NCBI RefSeq assembly: GCF_001076885.1
Contig: NZ_JVDT01000195.1
Location: 1 to 39,221 of the forward strand
DNA length: 39,221 nt
Reading direction: 5' to 3'
Source: Bacillus sp. 522_BSPC
Lineage (GTDB): Bacteria; Bacillota; Bacilli; Bacillales; Cytobacillaceae
Part shown: piece after piece, positions 16,782 through 25,031 of the stretch
How positions within the stretch are numbered: position 1 is the stretch's first letter
Layout of the letters: every line of letters starts with the position of its first letter
Made by a program: the position numbers and the translations under genes
Notes under the pieces: model-generated
Database searches by the model: none
Told to the model about the DNA's origin: nothing
What the model saw: the letters and a program-made list of their open reading frames with translations, nothing else

Positions 16782-17882
16782 ATGAAGCATGATCAAGAGT
16801 ATATGAAGTTAGCATTGGAGCTTGCAGAATCTGCATTAGGTAAGACAAATCCCAATCCAGTAGTAGGTGCTGTGATTGTAAAGGATGGGGTAATTGTCGG
16901 CACAGGTCTTCATCGTAAAGCTGGGGAACCACATGCTGAGGTTCACGCTTTTAATATGGCAGGAGACCATGCAATGGATGCAACACTATATGTAACCTTG
17001 GAGCCTTGCTCGCATTATGGAAAAACACCTCCATGTGCATTGCTGGTTAAAAATTCAGGGGTAAAGAGAGTGGTTGTTGCAACAGAAGATCCTAATCCTC
17101 AAGTTGCTGGTCGAGGTATTAGCATCATAAGAGAAGCAGGAATTGAAGTGGAAGTTGGGATTTTAAAAAAAGAGGCACAGCAATTAAATGAGCGTTTTAT
17201 TCATAATATGATACACGAAATGCCCTTTGTTATTTCAAAAGTTGCCATGACCTTGGATGGTAAAATTGCCACACATACTGGACATAGTCAATGGATTACT
17301 GGAGAAACAGCAAGAAAAGAAGTGCATCTTTTAAGAAACAAAGTAGATGGTATATTAATTGGTGTTGGGACAGTATTAGCAGATAATCCAAAATTGACAA
17401 CCCGATTAGATGGACCTTCAAAGAACCCGATTCGAATTATCTTGGACACGAATTTACGAACACCCTTAAATGCTAATATAACAGATTGTAAAGAGGCACA
17501 AACGATCATTGTTACGGCTGCAAATATTGATTCAGAGAAAGCAATGGCATTGAAAGGAAAGGGAGTTGATTTGCTAGCTGTCTCTTCTATTAATGGAAAA
17601 TTAGATTTAAAAAATGCATTACAACAATTATACAAAATCGGAATAACGGATATCCTTCTTGAAGGTGGAAGTGAAGTAAATGCAAGCTTTATGCGCGAGG
17701 GACTAATTCAAAAGTATTTAGTATATATTGCTCCTAAAATAGCAGGGGGGGCTAATTCCTATACGCCATTTAGAGGGGAAGATATCGAAAAAGTCGATGA
17801 GGCGGTTCCATTACGTTTTGAAAAGACGGAATGGATAGGAGAAGATATTAAAATAACTGCTTATCCGATAAGGAATGCATAG
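16782..17882 (+). CDS. ribD: Bifunctional diaminohydroxyphosphoribosylaminopyrimidine deaminase / reductase RibD
   Basis: 366 aa, two domains. The deaminase (about 1-145) has H51-A-E53 and the zinc cysteines C76 and C85 (LEPCSHYGKTPPC). The reductase (about 146-366) begins PFVISKVAMTLDGKIAT and has GVGTVLADNPKLTTR. It performs the second and third steps after GTP cyclohydrolase II. The ribosome site overlaps the ribA stop (TAAGGAG), 11 bp apart. No ribE, ribB or ribH follows, unlike the canonical ribDEAH operon. Confidence 0.95.
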   Translation: MKHDQEYMKLALELAESALGKTNPNPVVGAVIVKDGVIVGTGLHRKAGEPHAEVHAFNMAGDHAMDATLYVTLEPCSHYGKTPPCALLVKNSGVKRVVVATEDPNPQVAGRGISIIREAGIEVEVGILKKEAQQLNERFIHNMIHEMPFVISKVAMTLDGKIATHTGHSQWITGETARKEVHLLRNKVDGILIGVGTVLADNPKLTTRLDGPSKNPIRIILDTNLRTPLNANITDCKEAQTIIVTAANIDSEKAMALKGKGVDLLAVSSINGKLDLKNALQQLYKIGITDILLEGGSEVNASFMREGLIQKYLVYIAPKIAGGANSYTPFRGEDIEKVDEAVPLRFEKTEWIGEDIKITAYPIRNA

Positions 17883-17902
17883 AATCTATGTGGAGGAAAT
17901 AA

Positions 17903-18460
17903 ATGAAGTTCGGATTTGATATAGATGATACGCTGATCAATTTAAGACAGCATGCCTTTAATATTTATAATAAAAAGCTTAAAAAGAATATTCCATTAGC
18001 AAGCTTTCATGCATTGAAAACGGTAGAAATTCACGAACCATTTGGATTGAATGCTATCGAAGGAAAGCAACTATGGGATTCACTTCGAGAAGAAATATAT
18101 TTTACAGATTGTTCGCCTTTTCCTGGAGCTGTTGAAGCTTTAAATGAACTTGTTCATAATGGCCATCAAGTTTATTATATTACAGCGCGAAATAAACAAT
18201 TTGCAACAAAAACAAAGGAGTGGATGAAGGAGATAGGTTTTCCTGTTGTGGATCATCACTTTTATTGCGGAATGGAAGATCATGAGAAAATAACGATTAT
18301 TCAAAATCTCAAATTAGATTATTATTTTGACGATAAGCCAGCTGTTCTGGAAACGCTCATAGATCATTCTACACAGCTTTATGTGAAAGACCATCTTTAT
18401 AATGAGCATCTTGAATGGAATCGAATAAAGGATTGGAAAGAGCTAAAGCAATTATATTAG
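17903..18460 (+). CDS. HAD-superfamily phosphatase / putative nucleotidase (YqfW type)
   Basis: 185 aa. HAD motif I is DIDDT (residues 6-10), motif II is the Thr of YYITARN, and motif III/IV lies around YYFDDKP. It resembles the 5'(3')-nucleotidase-like NT5C/YqfW group. It lies 20 bp after ribD with GGAGG before the ATG, so it is the third gene of the operon. The step after RibD in riboflavin synthesis is dephosphorylation by HAD phosphatases (YcsE, YitU, YwtE in B. subtilis). By position it may do that job here; substrate remains inferred. Confidence 0.8.
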   Translation: MKFGFDIDDTLINLRQHAFNIYNKKLKKNIPLASFHALKTVEIHEPFGLNAIEGKQLWDSLREEIYFTDCSPFPGAVEALNELVHNGHQVYYITARNKQFATKTKEWMKEIGFPVVDHHFYCGMEDHEKITIIQNLKLDYYFDDKPAVLETLIDHSTQLYVKDHLYNEHLEWNRIKDWKELKQLY

Positions 18461-18477
18461 TTTCTTACTCCAAAAAT

Positions 18478-18568
18478 AAATGAGGCTGGGGTATAAGCAT
18501 CTCAACTAATAATAAACACGAACTATAATGTGATTAATGTTATTTAGTTTTGTCCCAGCCCCATTTAT
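18478..18568 (+). repeat. Dispersed repeat, copy B (internally deleted, MITE-like)
   Basis: Terminal inverted repeats AATAAATGAGGCTGGG and its near-complement ending CCCAGCCCCATTTATT. Inside are the left-end segment (ATAAGCATCTCAACTAAT) and only the left hairpin arm (AAACACGAACT), joined straight to the right end (TTATTTAGTTTTGTCCCAGCC). The GC-rich core of the full copy is missing. It sits between two convergent genes, where its ends can also act as a terminator. Confidence 0.8.
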
Positions 18569-18586
18569 TCTTATTTTATCGGAGTC

Positions 18587-19063
18587 TTATAGCTTCATTC
18601 CGATTCTGCTTTTATATCGTTTGATAAGGATTTGGCAGTCTACACTTGCAACGCCTTTTGTTGCATAAAGCTTATTTGTTAAAAATGTCTCCATCTCTTG
18701 GTTATCGTAAAATATGCCGTGCATATGTAATTTACTTGGACCAGTCATATGATATAGGCTGGTGACAGCAGGATCCTCTGCCAGTGTTCTTGCAACTTCC
18801 TCTAAATAGGATGGTTCCACATCTACATTAAAAAAAGCTGACACTGTTTTCCCAACTTTAGCAGGATTAATGACCGTTGTGAATTGCTCAATAATTCCTT
18901 TTTCAAAAAGCGTATTCACTCTTGTTTGAACAGCTACTCGTGAAATACCGATTTCTTTGCCGATATCAGTATAAGAAATGCGGCTGTTCTCGTGTAGTAG
19001 CGACAATATCTGTCTATCTATTTTATCTAGCTTGATATTAGGCACATAAAAATTTTTATCCAT
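18587..19063 (-). CDS. Lrp/AsnC-family regulator of the chromate-transporter operon (YwrC/ChrS type)
   Basis: 158 aa from the ATG at 19063, which has TGGAGGA 7 nt upstream. A longer in-frame start lacks a ribosome site. N-terminal HTH ([29 protein letters not shown]) and a RAM-type C-terminal domain. It directly follows the two chr genes on the same strand. In B. subtilis the Lrp-like ChrS (YwrC) represses the linked chromate genes; this is the likely role. Here the regulator is the last gene. Confidence 0.85.
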   Translation of the reverse strand: MDKNFYVPNIKLDKIDRQILSLLHENSRISYTDIGKEIGISRVAVQTRVNTLFEKGIIEQFTTVINPAKVGKTVSAFFNVDVEPSYLEEVARTLAEDPAVTSLYHMTGPSKLHMHGIFYDNQEMETFLTNKLYATKGVASVDCQILIKRYKSRIGMKL

Positions 19064-19109
19064 AAAAAAATCCTCCAACAAAAGATTCATCTACTTTCCA
19101 AATCTAAGT

Positions 19110-19649
19110 TTAGCTCAAGTGAGGAACAACAAGCCCTCCATAAAGAAAGGCAAGAACAATAACTATTGCTGGGTGTACTTTCCATTTTTGTAACAATAAA
19201 AAAGCGATTAATGCAATCGCTGCAGATTGAATGATCCCGATGGAATGGTAGGAATCTTGAAACATCTCAAACGTCAATACAAGCATTAAAGCAGTAATAA
19301 CTGGTTGTACAAGCAGGGTCATCCCTTTTACAATCATTGAGTCCTTATGTTTCCTCATTAGTTTTAATAAAAAGATAAGCCCTATAGCAGAAGGTAGAAT
19401 CGTTGCTATTAACGCAACAGCAAATCCTCCCCATCCACCTACTCCATAGCCTACATAGGCAGCGATCTTTGTAGCAACTGGTCCTGGTAACGCATTAGCA
19501 AAAGCCAACATATTGGAGAATTCGGTGTTAGATAGCCAATTGTATCGATTAACTATTTCTTCATACATTAAGGGGATAGAAGCTGGGCCACCACCATATC
19601 CTAATAAATTAGCTACTAGGAAACTGAGAAAAATACTCACAAAAATCAT
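19110..19649 (-). CDS. Chromate transporter, short-chain CHR protein (second half)
   Basis: 179 aa, one CHR domain with about six hydrophobic segments. The signature GYGGGPASIPLMYEE and FANALPGPVATKIAAYVGYG are present. Short CHR proteins work as pairs of homologous halves, as in B. subtilis Chr3N/Chr3C (YwrB/YwrA). It starts 2 bp after the stop of the gene at 19652-20218, with AGAGGA overlapping that gene's end. Predicted to export chromate or a similar oxyanion. Confidence 0.9.
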   Translation of the reverse strand: MIFVSIFLSFLVANLLGYGGGPASIPLMYEEIVNRYNWLSNTEFSNMLAFANALPGPVATKIAAYVGYGVGGWGGFAVALIATILPSAIGLIFLLKLMRKHKDSMIVKGMTLLVQPVITALMLVLTFEMFQDSYHSIGIIQSAAIALIAFLLLQKWKVHPAIVIVLAFLYGGLVVPHLS

Positions 19650-19651
19650 AT

Positions 19652-20218
19652 TTACATTCCTCTTTCTTTTTTATGTAAGAATTTCTGTTTTAATTTAAAA
19701 TGGAAGGCTCCATAGGTTAGAAAAATGAGTACGACAATACCAGGGTGTATCGAAAATGTTTGTAATAAGAGGAGACAGACAATTGTTAAGCCGATACCAA
19801 CATAGATTCCTAGTCCTTTCACTGCTTTTTCTCCAAATTCATATGCCATTAAGCCAAGCATTACCGAAATTACAGGTACAACTGCCGAGACCATACTTGT
19901 TATTATTGGCGAATGACTAAGAATAGATATAAATGAAAATAAGAATACCATAGCTAAACAAGTCGGCAAGATGTGAGCGAAGACGCTAACAATTGCTCCA
20001 ACGGTCCCTTTTTGACGATAGCCTAAATAGGCGGCAATTTTCGTTGCAATTGGTCCAGGAAGAGTGTTCGCAATGGCTAACACATCCCCAAACTCCTCAT
20101 TATCCATCCACTTATACTTAGTCACCGCTTCGTGACGAAATAATGGGATTACGGAAGGGCCTCCACCAAATCCAAAAATACCTGAACGTAGCATCGCTAG
20201 AATTAAATCTTTATACAT
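19652..20218 (-). CDS. Chromate transporter, short-chain CHR protein (first half)
   Basis: 188 aa from the ATG at 20218, chosen because AAAGGAG lies about 9 nt upstream. The longer open frame to 20269 would cover the promoter. CHR signatures GFGGGPSVIPLFRHE and IANTLPGPIATKIAAYLGYR. It is the first gene of the two-component transporter, followed at 2 bp by its partner. A palindrome overlapping a TATAAT lies about 50 bp upstream. Function as chromate export is inferred from the family. Confidence 0.9.
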   Translation of the reverse strand: MYKDLILAMLRSGIFGFGGGPSVIPLFRHEAVTKYKWMDNEEFGDVLAIANTLPGPIATKIAAYLGYRQKGTVGAIVSVFAHILPTCLAMVFLFSFISILSHSPIITSMVSAVVPVISVMLGLMAYEFGEKAVKGLGIYVGIGLTIVCLLLLQTFSIHPGIVVLIFLTYGAFHFKLKQKFLHKKERGM

Positions 20219-20267
20219 ATAATTATTTCTCCTTTCTTTACAATTGAAACGACAGAGGGGAATCATC

Positions 20268-20286
20268 ATTACGATACGTAATTATA
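20268..20286 (-). promoter_or_regulatory. Operator-like palindrome over the -10 of the chr operon
   Basis: ATTACG-ATA-CGTAAT (20268-20282), perfect 6-bp arms, touching a minus-strand TATAAT (20281-20286). A bound protein, plausibly the operon's own Lrp-type regulator, would block the promoter. No good -35 is seen. Confidence 0.45.
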
Positions 20287-20627
20287 ATATCACTTATTTC
20301 GATAATATGTTTAAATAATATGTAAAAACAATACTAATGGGAAGTAAAGTTGCAGTAGTATGTGCGTTGAAAAATAAATCAACATATAATAAAATGATAA
20401 AAATATATTTAAAATTAGAGTTATCTTTCTCTAGCTTTCGTAAATAACCATTCATTATACCATTCCTATGCACGATGAATTAAATATTAGTATAGTTGGT
20501 GTTGATTTTATTGCAGAATGATCTGTTTACAAGAAACAATTTATACGAAAGTAGCCTTCCTTAAGTAGGTTTGTTGTAGCACTTTGTAAAATGTGAATAT
20601 TCGGAATTAACGAGGAGGGATTTGTTC

Positions 20628-22361
20628 TTGAGAGATAAATTGGAAAAAAGAATTAGAGTTTCTGCGAAAAAAGAACTTGCTGATTTAGTAATTACCAATG
20701 CAAAAATTGTCAATGTTTTTACTGGTGAAATAATGACAGGAGACGTTGCGATCGCGGATGATACAATCGCTGGAATTGGTAGTTATAAAGGCAAAAGTAT
20801 GGTTGATGCGAAAGGAAAGTATTTAATTCCTGGTCTTATTGATGGTCATGTACATATTGAAAGTAGTATGCTCACACCTCAGGAATTTGCGAAAATACTA
20901 TTGTTGCATGGTGTAACCACAGTAATAACGGATCCACATGAAATTGCAAATGTTGCAGGTGCAGATGGCATTCAGTATATGTTAGATAAATCCGAAAATC
21001 TTCCATTGGATATTCGTGTGATGCTGCCATCTTGTGTACCTGCTGTTCCAGAAGATTCCAATGGTGCAACCTTATATGCAAAAGATTTAGAGGCTTTTTA
21101 TTCCCACGAAAGAGTATTGGGATTGGCAGAAGTAATGGATTTTCCATCTGTATATGAGACGAACTTGAATATGATTGATAAGTTGGTGCTGACCAAAAAA
21201 AATAATCGCTTAATCGATGGTCACGCGGCAGGTATTGAAAGAGAAAAATTAAATGTTTATAGTGCTGCAGAAATCAGGAATGATCATGAAGCGACAACGT
21301 TACAAGAAGCAAAAGATCGTTTAGATTTAGGAATGTATCTAATGATAAGAGAGGGTACTGTTGCCAAAGATTTGAAAGCTTTATTGCCTGCTGTAACAAC
21401 GAGAAATTCACGAAGATGTTTATTGGTAACAGACGATAAATTAGTAGATGATTTAATAGAAGAAGGTAGTGTAGATCATAGTGTGCGCATAGCGATAGAG
21501 CAAGGGCTAGACCCTATTATTGCCATTCAAATGGTGACAATTAATGCGGCTGAATGTTTTCGTTTAGAATCAATTGGAGCAGTATCTCCAGGCTATCAAG
21601 CTGATTTTCTGCTTGTCGATAATCTTGAAGAATTAACCATTCACAGTGTATTTAAAAAGGGTGAATGTGTGGTAGAAGATGGGAAACTACTAGAAGAGAA
21701 GCTAATTGAACATTCCTATTTGGCTACTAATTTACCGCCGATAAATTGTGCAAAAGTAACCTTAGATGATTTAAAACTTCCCTTAGCATCTGATTTATGT
21801 CATATTATCGAAATTATTCCGAATAGTATTGTTACAAATGAAGTAATTGAAAAAGTAGAAGTGGAGAATGGGAATTTTAAATCTTCTTTGAAGAAAGATC
21901 AACTGAAACTAGTTGTTGCTGAGCGACATCGCGAAACTGGAAATGTGGGAAAAGCAATAGTAAAAGGATTTGGATTTAAAAATGGTGCAATCGCCACAAC
22001 TATTTCTCATGATTCCCATAATATCGTAGCAGTTGGAACAAGTGATGAAGACATATTGTTGGCAATTAATGAGTTGCAAAATATAAATGGGGGAATAGTG
22101 GTAGTATCTGAAGGATTAGTAGTTGCCACGCTCCCGTTACCGATTGCTGGGTTGATTTCAGATCAAGATTATTTAACCCTGTATGAACAGCTAAAGTCAT
22201 TAAATCAAAAAGTAAAAATTCTGCAAGGAAATGATACGTTTAATCCTTTTCTAACCTTATCTTTTCTATCATTAACTGTAATTCCTACCTTAAAGCTTAC
22301 AGACAAAGGATTATTTGACTTTCATTCTTTTACTTATAAAGATGTAGCAGTTACTAAATAA
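20628..22361 (+). CDS. ade: Adenine deaminase
   Basis: 577 aa from the TTG at 20628, the length of B. subtilis AdeC. GAGGAGGG lies 8 nt upstream, whereas a TTG at 20622 is only 2 nt from it. Amidohydrolase metal motif IDGHVHIESSM, with DPHEIANVAG and IDGHAAGI downstream, is typical of Ade. It deaminates adenine to hypoxanthine in purine salvage. The 340-bp upstream region shows no purine riboswitch. A terminator follows. Monocistronic. Confidence 0.95.
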   Translation: MRDKLEKRIRVSAKKELADLVITNAKIVNVFTGEIMTGDVAIADDTIAGIGSYKGKSMVDAKGKYLIPGLIDGHVHIESSMLTPQEFAKILLLHGVTTVITDPHEIANVAGADGIQYMLDKSENLPLDIRVMLPSCVPAVPEDSNGATLYAKDLEAFYSHERVLGLAEVMDFPSVYETNLNMIDKLVLTKKNNRLIDGHAAGIEREKLNVYSAAEIRNDHEATTLQEAKDRLDLGMYLMIREGTVAKDLKALLPAVTTRNSRRCLLVTDDKLVDDLIEEGSVDHSVRIAIEQGLDPIIAIQMVTINAAECFRLESIGAVSPGYQADFLLVDNLEELTIHSVFKKGECVVEDGKLLEEKLIEHSYLATNLPPINCAKVTLDDLKLPLASDLCHIIEIIPNSIVTNEVIEKVEVENGNFKSSLKKDQLKLVVAERHRETGNVGKAIVKGFGFKNGAIATTISHDSHNIVAVGTSDEDILLAINELQNINGGIVVVSEGLVVATLPLPIAGLISDQDYLTLYEQLKSLNQKVKILQGNDTFNPFLTLSFLSLTVIPTLKLTDKGLFDFHSFTYKDVAVTK

Positions 22362-22460
22362 TAGATTTTTTTCTTTTTTAATCTTTTGTTCATTATTTGT
22401 TCATAATTATTCGATATTCTATAAATAGGTTAAGAGTTTCCCCTCTTAAAATATATTTGA

Positions 22461-22484
22461 CCCGAAAGAGATTTCGGGTTTTTT
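22461..22484 (+). terminator. Terminator of adenine deaminase
   Basis: CCCGAAA-GAGA-TTTCGGG followed by T6. A second inverted repeat, TTAAGAG/CTCTTAA, lies just upstream (22429-22448). Confidence 0.9.
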
Positions 22485-22636
22485 CTTTTTTAGCCCATGA
22501 TTATCTTGATAATGTAGAGTTCTATATTGAATAATGGAAATTGAATGTTTAAAGTCGCCAAAAAAAGTGAATACTTTTATAAGAGTATACAAATTAATCC
22601 ATATAGACATATAATTTATCATTAATTTAGTAATAA

Positions 22637-22658
22637 TGAAAGCGTTTTCTGATATAAT
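22637..22658 (+). promoter_or_regulatory. CcpA cre site and -10 of the 37-aa microprotein
   Basis: TGAAAGCGTTTTCT (22637-22650) is a near-perfect cre, followed after 2 bp by TATAAT (22653-22658). A cre between -35 and -10 is a repressing position. Carbon catabolite repression of the small gene is therefore expected. Confidence 0.65.
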
Positions 22659-22697
22659 GAATGTATAGATCATCTACTTACTAATGAGGAGTGGATA

Positions 22698-22811
22698 ATG
22701 ATGGAAGAACAAGCAAATTTTTTTAATGGGCTAAAATGGGGAGTAATTATTAGTATACCTTTGTGGATTTCGTTTTTTGGCTGGATAAAGCTAATTATTA
22801 ATATGGCATAG
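22698..22811 (+). CDS. 37-aa single-helix membrane microprotein
   Basis: ATG at 22698 (or 22701) after GAGGAG; stop TAG at 22809-22811. The short N-terminus is acidic (MMEEQANFF), then one hydrophobic helix spans about residues 15-36 (WGVIISIPLWISFFGWIKLI). It has its own promoter, a cre-like site and a strong terminator, all at normal positions, which makes it very probably a real gene despite its size. Family not recognised. It could be a membrane-complex subunit or regulator. Confidence 0.7.
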   Translation: MMEEQANFFNGLKWGVIISIPLWISFFGWIKLIINMA

Positions 22812-22842
22812 AGAATTCTTTAAAAGATTAAAATAATGACAT

Positions 22843-22889
22843 AAAAAAAGTGCATGCCCAAGAATATTACTTAGTCATGCACTTTTTTT
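22843..22889. terminator. Bidirectional terminator
   Basis: AAAAAAAGTGCATG pairs with CATGCACTTTTTTT. It serves the microprotein (plus) and the secreted-protein gene (minus). Confidence 0.9.
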
Positions 22890-22905
22890 AGTTACTCTGA
22901 CGTAC

Positions 22906-23226
22906 TTACATTTGTGGAAGTGGGGGATCAATTCCAAGCACTTTTTCACCGTCAACTGTTAACCAAATATAGTAATGATCAATTTCTTTACCTATAATCT
23001 TTTCAATTTTTGCAATTAATTTTTCTTGAACATCAAAAGACAGATTTGCAGTTTGTTCACCTAATGGCACATTTTTAAGACCAAGACTATCTGCAATTTG
23101 TCTTGCTTGATCATAAGATACCTCAATGTATTTGTCATACTCTGGTAAGTAAGCAGCTTCTGCTGGCTTTACTTGAAATGACACTATTAATACTACTGCT
23201 AATAAACTCCATACTAATTTTTTCAT
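22906..23226 (-). CDS. Small secreted protein of unknown function
   Basis: 106 aa with a clear Sec signal peptide (KK start, LLAVVLIVSF core, probable cleavage after AEA near residue 24). The mature part is about 80 residues, without cysteines, with a predicted helix-rich centre (SYDQARQIADSLGL; KLIAKIEKIIGKEID) and a proline-rich end. Its ATG overlaps the TGA of the upstream HD-GYP gene (ATGA), so translation is coupled. It may be a periplasmic/extracellular partner of that signalling protein. No family recognised. Confidence 0.8.
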   Translation of the reverse strand: MKKLVWSLLAVVLIVSFQVKPAEAAYLPEYDKYIEVSYDQARQIADSLGLKNVPLGEQTANLSFDVQEKLIAKIEKIIGKEIDHYYIWLTVDGEKVLGIDPPLPQM

Positions 23227-24146
23227 AAGTTCTCTCCCTTTTCATAATTTAATATTTCTTCTTTTAGTGCTATAAAAGTATCGACCACTAAGGGGTGATA
23301 CATAGTACCCCGGTTATTTAGAATATCTTCAAATGCTTCTTCTTTTGATTTTCCTTTTTTATAGACTCTATCTGTTGTCATAGCATCGAATGAATCAACT
23401 ACTGAGATAATTGCAGCTTCTATAGATATTTCATCTTCTTTAAGGGCTTTTGGATATCCTTTCCCATCGTATCTCTCGTGATGTTGTTCAACTATTAATC
23501 CAACTTCACATAAAACAGGTATTTTTGTTTCTTCCAATAAGTCCCTACCGAATGTAGTATGTTTTTTCATAACTTCAAACTCTGATTCTGTTAATTTACT
23601 TGGTTTTAATAGAATTTCAAGCGGAACTTTAACTTTTCCTAGATCATGAAAAAATGAAGCGAGGTTTAATCGAGTTATTTGCTTTCTATTTAAATTTAAA
23701 GCTTCTCCTACTAACAGAGAATATTTTTTAATTCTTTCACAATGATCAACTGTATAGCCATCTTTTTCTTCAATAGCAATTGCAAGATCCATTAAATCTT
23801 TTGAACATTTACTATAATAATGGAATACTGGTTGACTTGTTACGTAAATAAATTCAGTAATTTCATCTGAATGGAATATACTATATTTTTTTATAGGATT
23901 TTCAAAAAAAGATTGTCCAGCATTTAATTCGATAACTTCATCATCGGTGTGGTAATGCATTTTTCCTTTAAGGATATAAAAGTATTCAAAGCCATCCCAC
24001 CCCTCTTCAGGAGTCATTGCCCAACTAGATCCAGGCATCATCTTATGATATATAATTTCTGTTCCATCGCCAGCAGCTATTAGTGAAAGTTGTAAGCCTC
24101 TAATATTTACTGTTTCTATAAATTCTCCCGTATTAATAATGGCCAC
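23223..24146 (-). CDS. Cupin-HD-GYP fusion (putative c-di-GMP phosphodiesterase)
   Basis: 307 aa. A cupin-like sensor spans about residues 25-105 (YHKMMPGSSW, FEYFYILKGKMHYHTDDEVIELNAGQSFF). An HD-GYP catalytic domain spans about 120-300, with HD at 167-168 (FFHDLGKVKVP) and HHERYDGKGYP at 222-232, plus DSFDAMTTDRVY. HD-GYP proteins hydrolyse cyclic dinucleotides. There is no membrane segment, so it is cytosolic. The start is GTG after GAGGGAG. It is coupled to a small secreted protein. The N-terminal cupin in place of a REC or membrane sensor is unusual; ligand unknown. Confidence 0.85.
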   Translation of the reverse strand: MAIINTGEFIETVNIRGLQLSLIAAGDGTEIIYHKMMPGSSWAMTPEEGWDGFEYFYILKGKMHYHTDDEVIELNAGQSFFENPIKKYSIFHSDEITEFIYVTSQPVFHYYSKCSKDLMDLAIAIEEKDGYTVDHCERIKKYSLLVGEALNLNRKQITRLNLASFFHDLGKVKVPLEILLKPSKLTESEFEVMKKHTTFGRDLLEETKIPVLCEVGLIVEQHHERYDGKGYPKALKEDEISIEAAIISVVDSFDAMTTDRVYKKGKSKEEAFEDILNNRGTMYHPLVVDTFIALKEEILNYEKGENL

Positions 24147-24500
24147 AATTTACTCCCTCTCTTTATACAATAAAAATAGATTAGTATAATCTATATAATT
24201 TCAATTATAGTTATTTTAAATCATTAATAATTTAATTTTAATAGGTATTATTGATTATATTATACTATATTCTTAAAAGGGAGGATATTATCGAAATATG
24301 TAAAACTTAACAAAAATATTGTATCAAAAGTTGGATGGAAATAATAGCTCTAATTGTAAATACTGTTAATTAAGAAAAAATTACTAGATAATAGAATGAT
24401 AGACAAGTAACTCCCAATCATTATAAATATTGGTAATCAAAATCAAACCTTTGAATAACGTCTGCTGATATTGTATGATAGAAAGTAACTATTAATAGGT
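24147..24500. other. AT-rich intergenic stretch, no gene seen
   Basis: Between the HD-GYP gene and the KGG-protein terminator. Very AT-rich. It must contain the HD-GYP promoter; several TATAAT/TATACT-like elements are present but none is paired with a convincing -35. No ORF, RNA or repeat recognised. Confidence 0.5.
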
Positions 24501-24552
24501 AAAAAGGGACTAACCGTTGCAAAGTGTCACTTTTTGCAACGGTTAGTCCCTT
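24501..24552 (-). terminator. Long terminator hairpin downstream of the KGG protein
   Basis: AAGGGACTAACCGTTGCAAA (24504-24523) pairs perfectly with 24533-24552, and the stem nearly continues through the loop (AGTG/CACT). On the minus strand a T5 run follows. It lies about 100 bp past the stop of the gene at 24652-24906. Confidence 0.7.
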
Positions 24553-24651
24553 AATCGCTATAGTTTTTAATTTTTTTTGTTCCTTTTTGGTGGAATATCT
24601 ACCGGGATATTTAACATAAGTTAAATTAGATAATGGATATGTCGGTATCCA

Positions 24652-24906
24652 TTAATCATTGTCGTTACGAGAATTTCCGCCTTTTCGGCCAATTTCTTGG
24701 TAGAATTCTTTATCGTGGTTATCAGAAGTTGCCTGTCCACCTTTTTTACCGATTTCTTGGTAAAATTCCTTGTCGTGGTTGTCAGAGGTAGCTTCTCCAC
24801 CTTTTTGTCCAATTTCTTGGTAAAAATCCTTATCGTGATTTTTAGAAGTAGCTTCTCCGCCTTTTCTTCCTGCTTCTTCTCTGCTCATTTTGTTGTTGTC
24901 TGCCAT
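24652..24906 (-). CDS. KGG-repeat general stress protein (GsiB-like)
   Basis: 84 aa from the ATG at 24906, which has GGGAGTGA upstream; an ATG 15 bp earlier lies in that site. The protein is an array of 20-residue units (R/QKGGEATSxNHDKxFYQEIG), three full and one partial, highly hydrophilic. The coding DNA shows an exact 60-bp period. B. subtilis GsiB, built of the same units, is a LEA-like desiccation/stress protein under SigB. A SigB-like promoter is present here too. Confidence 0.9.
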   Translation of the reverse strand: MADNNKMSREEAGRKGGEATSKNHDKDFYQEIGQKGGEATSDNHDKEFYQEIGKKGGQATSDNHDKEFYQEIGRKGGNSRNDND

Positions 24907-24953
24907 TTCTATCACTCCCATAAAAGATTTTTAATTAACGTTACATAGGTTAT

Positions 24954-24978
24954 ATAGCCGATTCTGAAGAGTATAAAC
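24954..24978 (-). promoter_or_regulatory. SigB-type promoter of the KGG protein
   Basis: On the minus strand GTTTAT (24973-24978), a 13-bp spacer, GGCTAT (24954-24959); consensus GTTTAA-N12-14-GGGTAT. Two mismatches, correct spacing, and a gene family known to be SigB-dependent. Confidence 0.6.
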
Positions 24979-25031
24979 GTAAACATATTGTTTTTAAGTA
25001 TAGTAAATATTGGTAAAGGGGGAATTAAGGT

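Noticed and set aside
20287-20627. Purine riboswitch or PurR box pair before adenine deaminase
   Set aside because: No aptamer core was found. One weak PurBox-like half (CCGAATATT, reverse) is not enough.
24697-24948. 83-codon plus-strand ORF with repeated Phe/Val blocks
   Set aside because: It is the antisense reading of the 60-bp KGG repeats.
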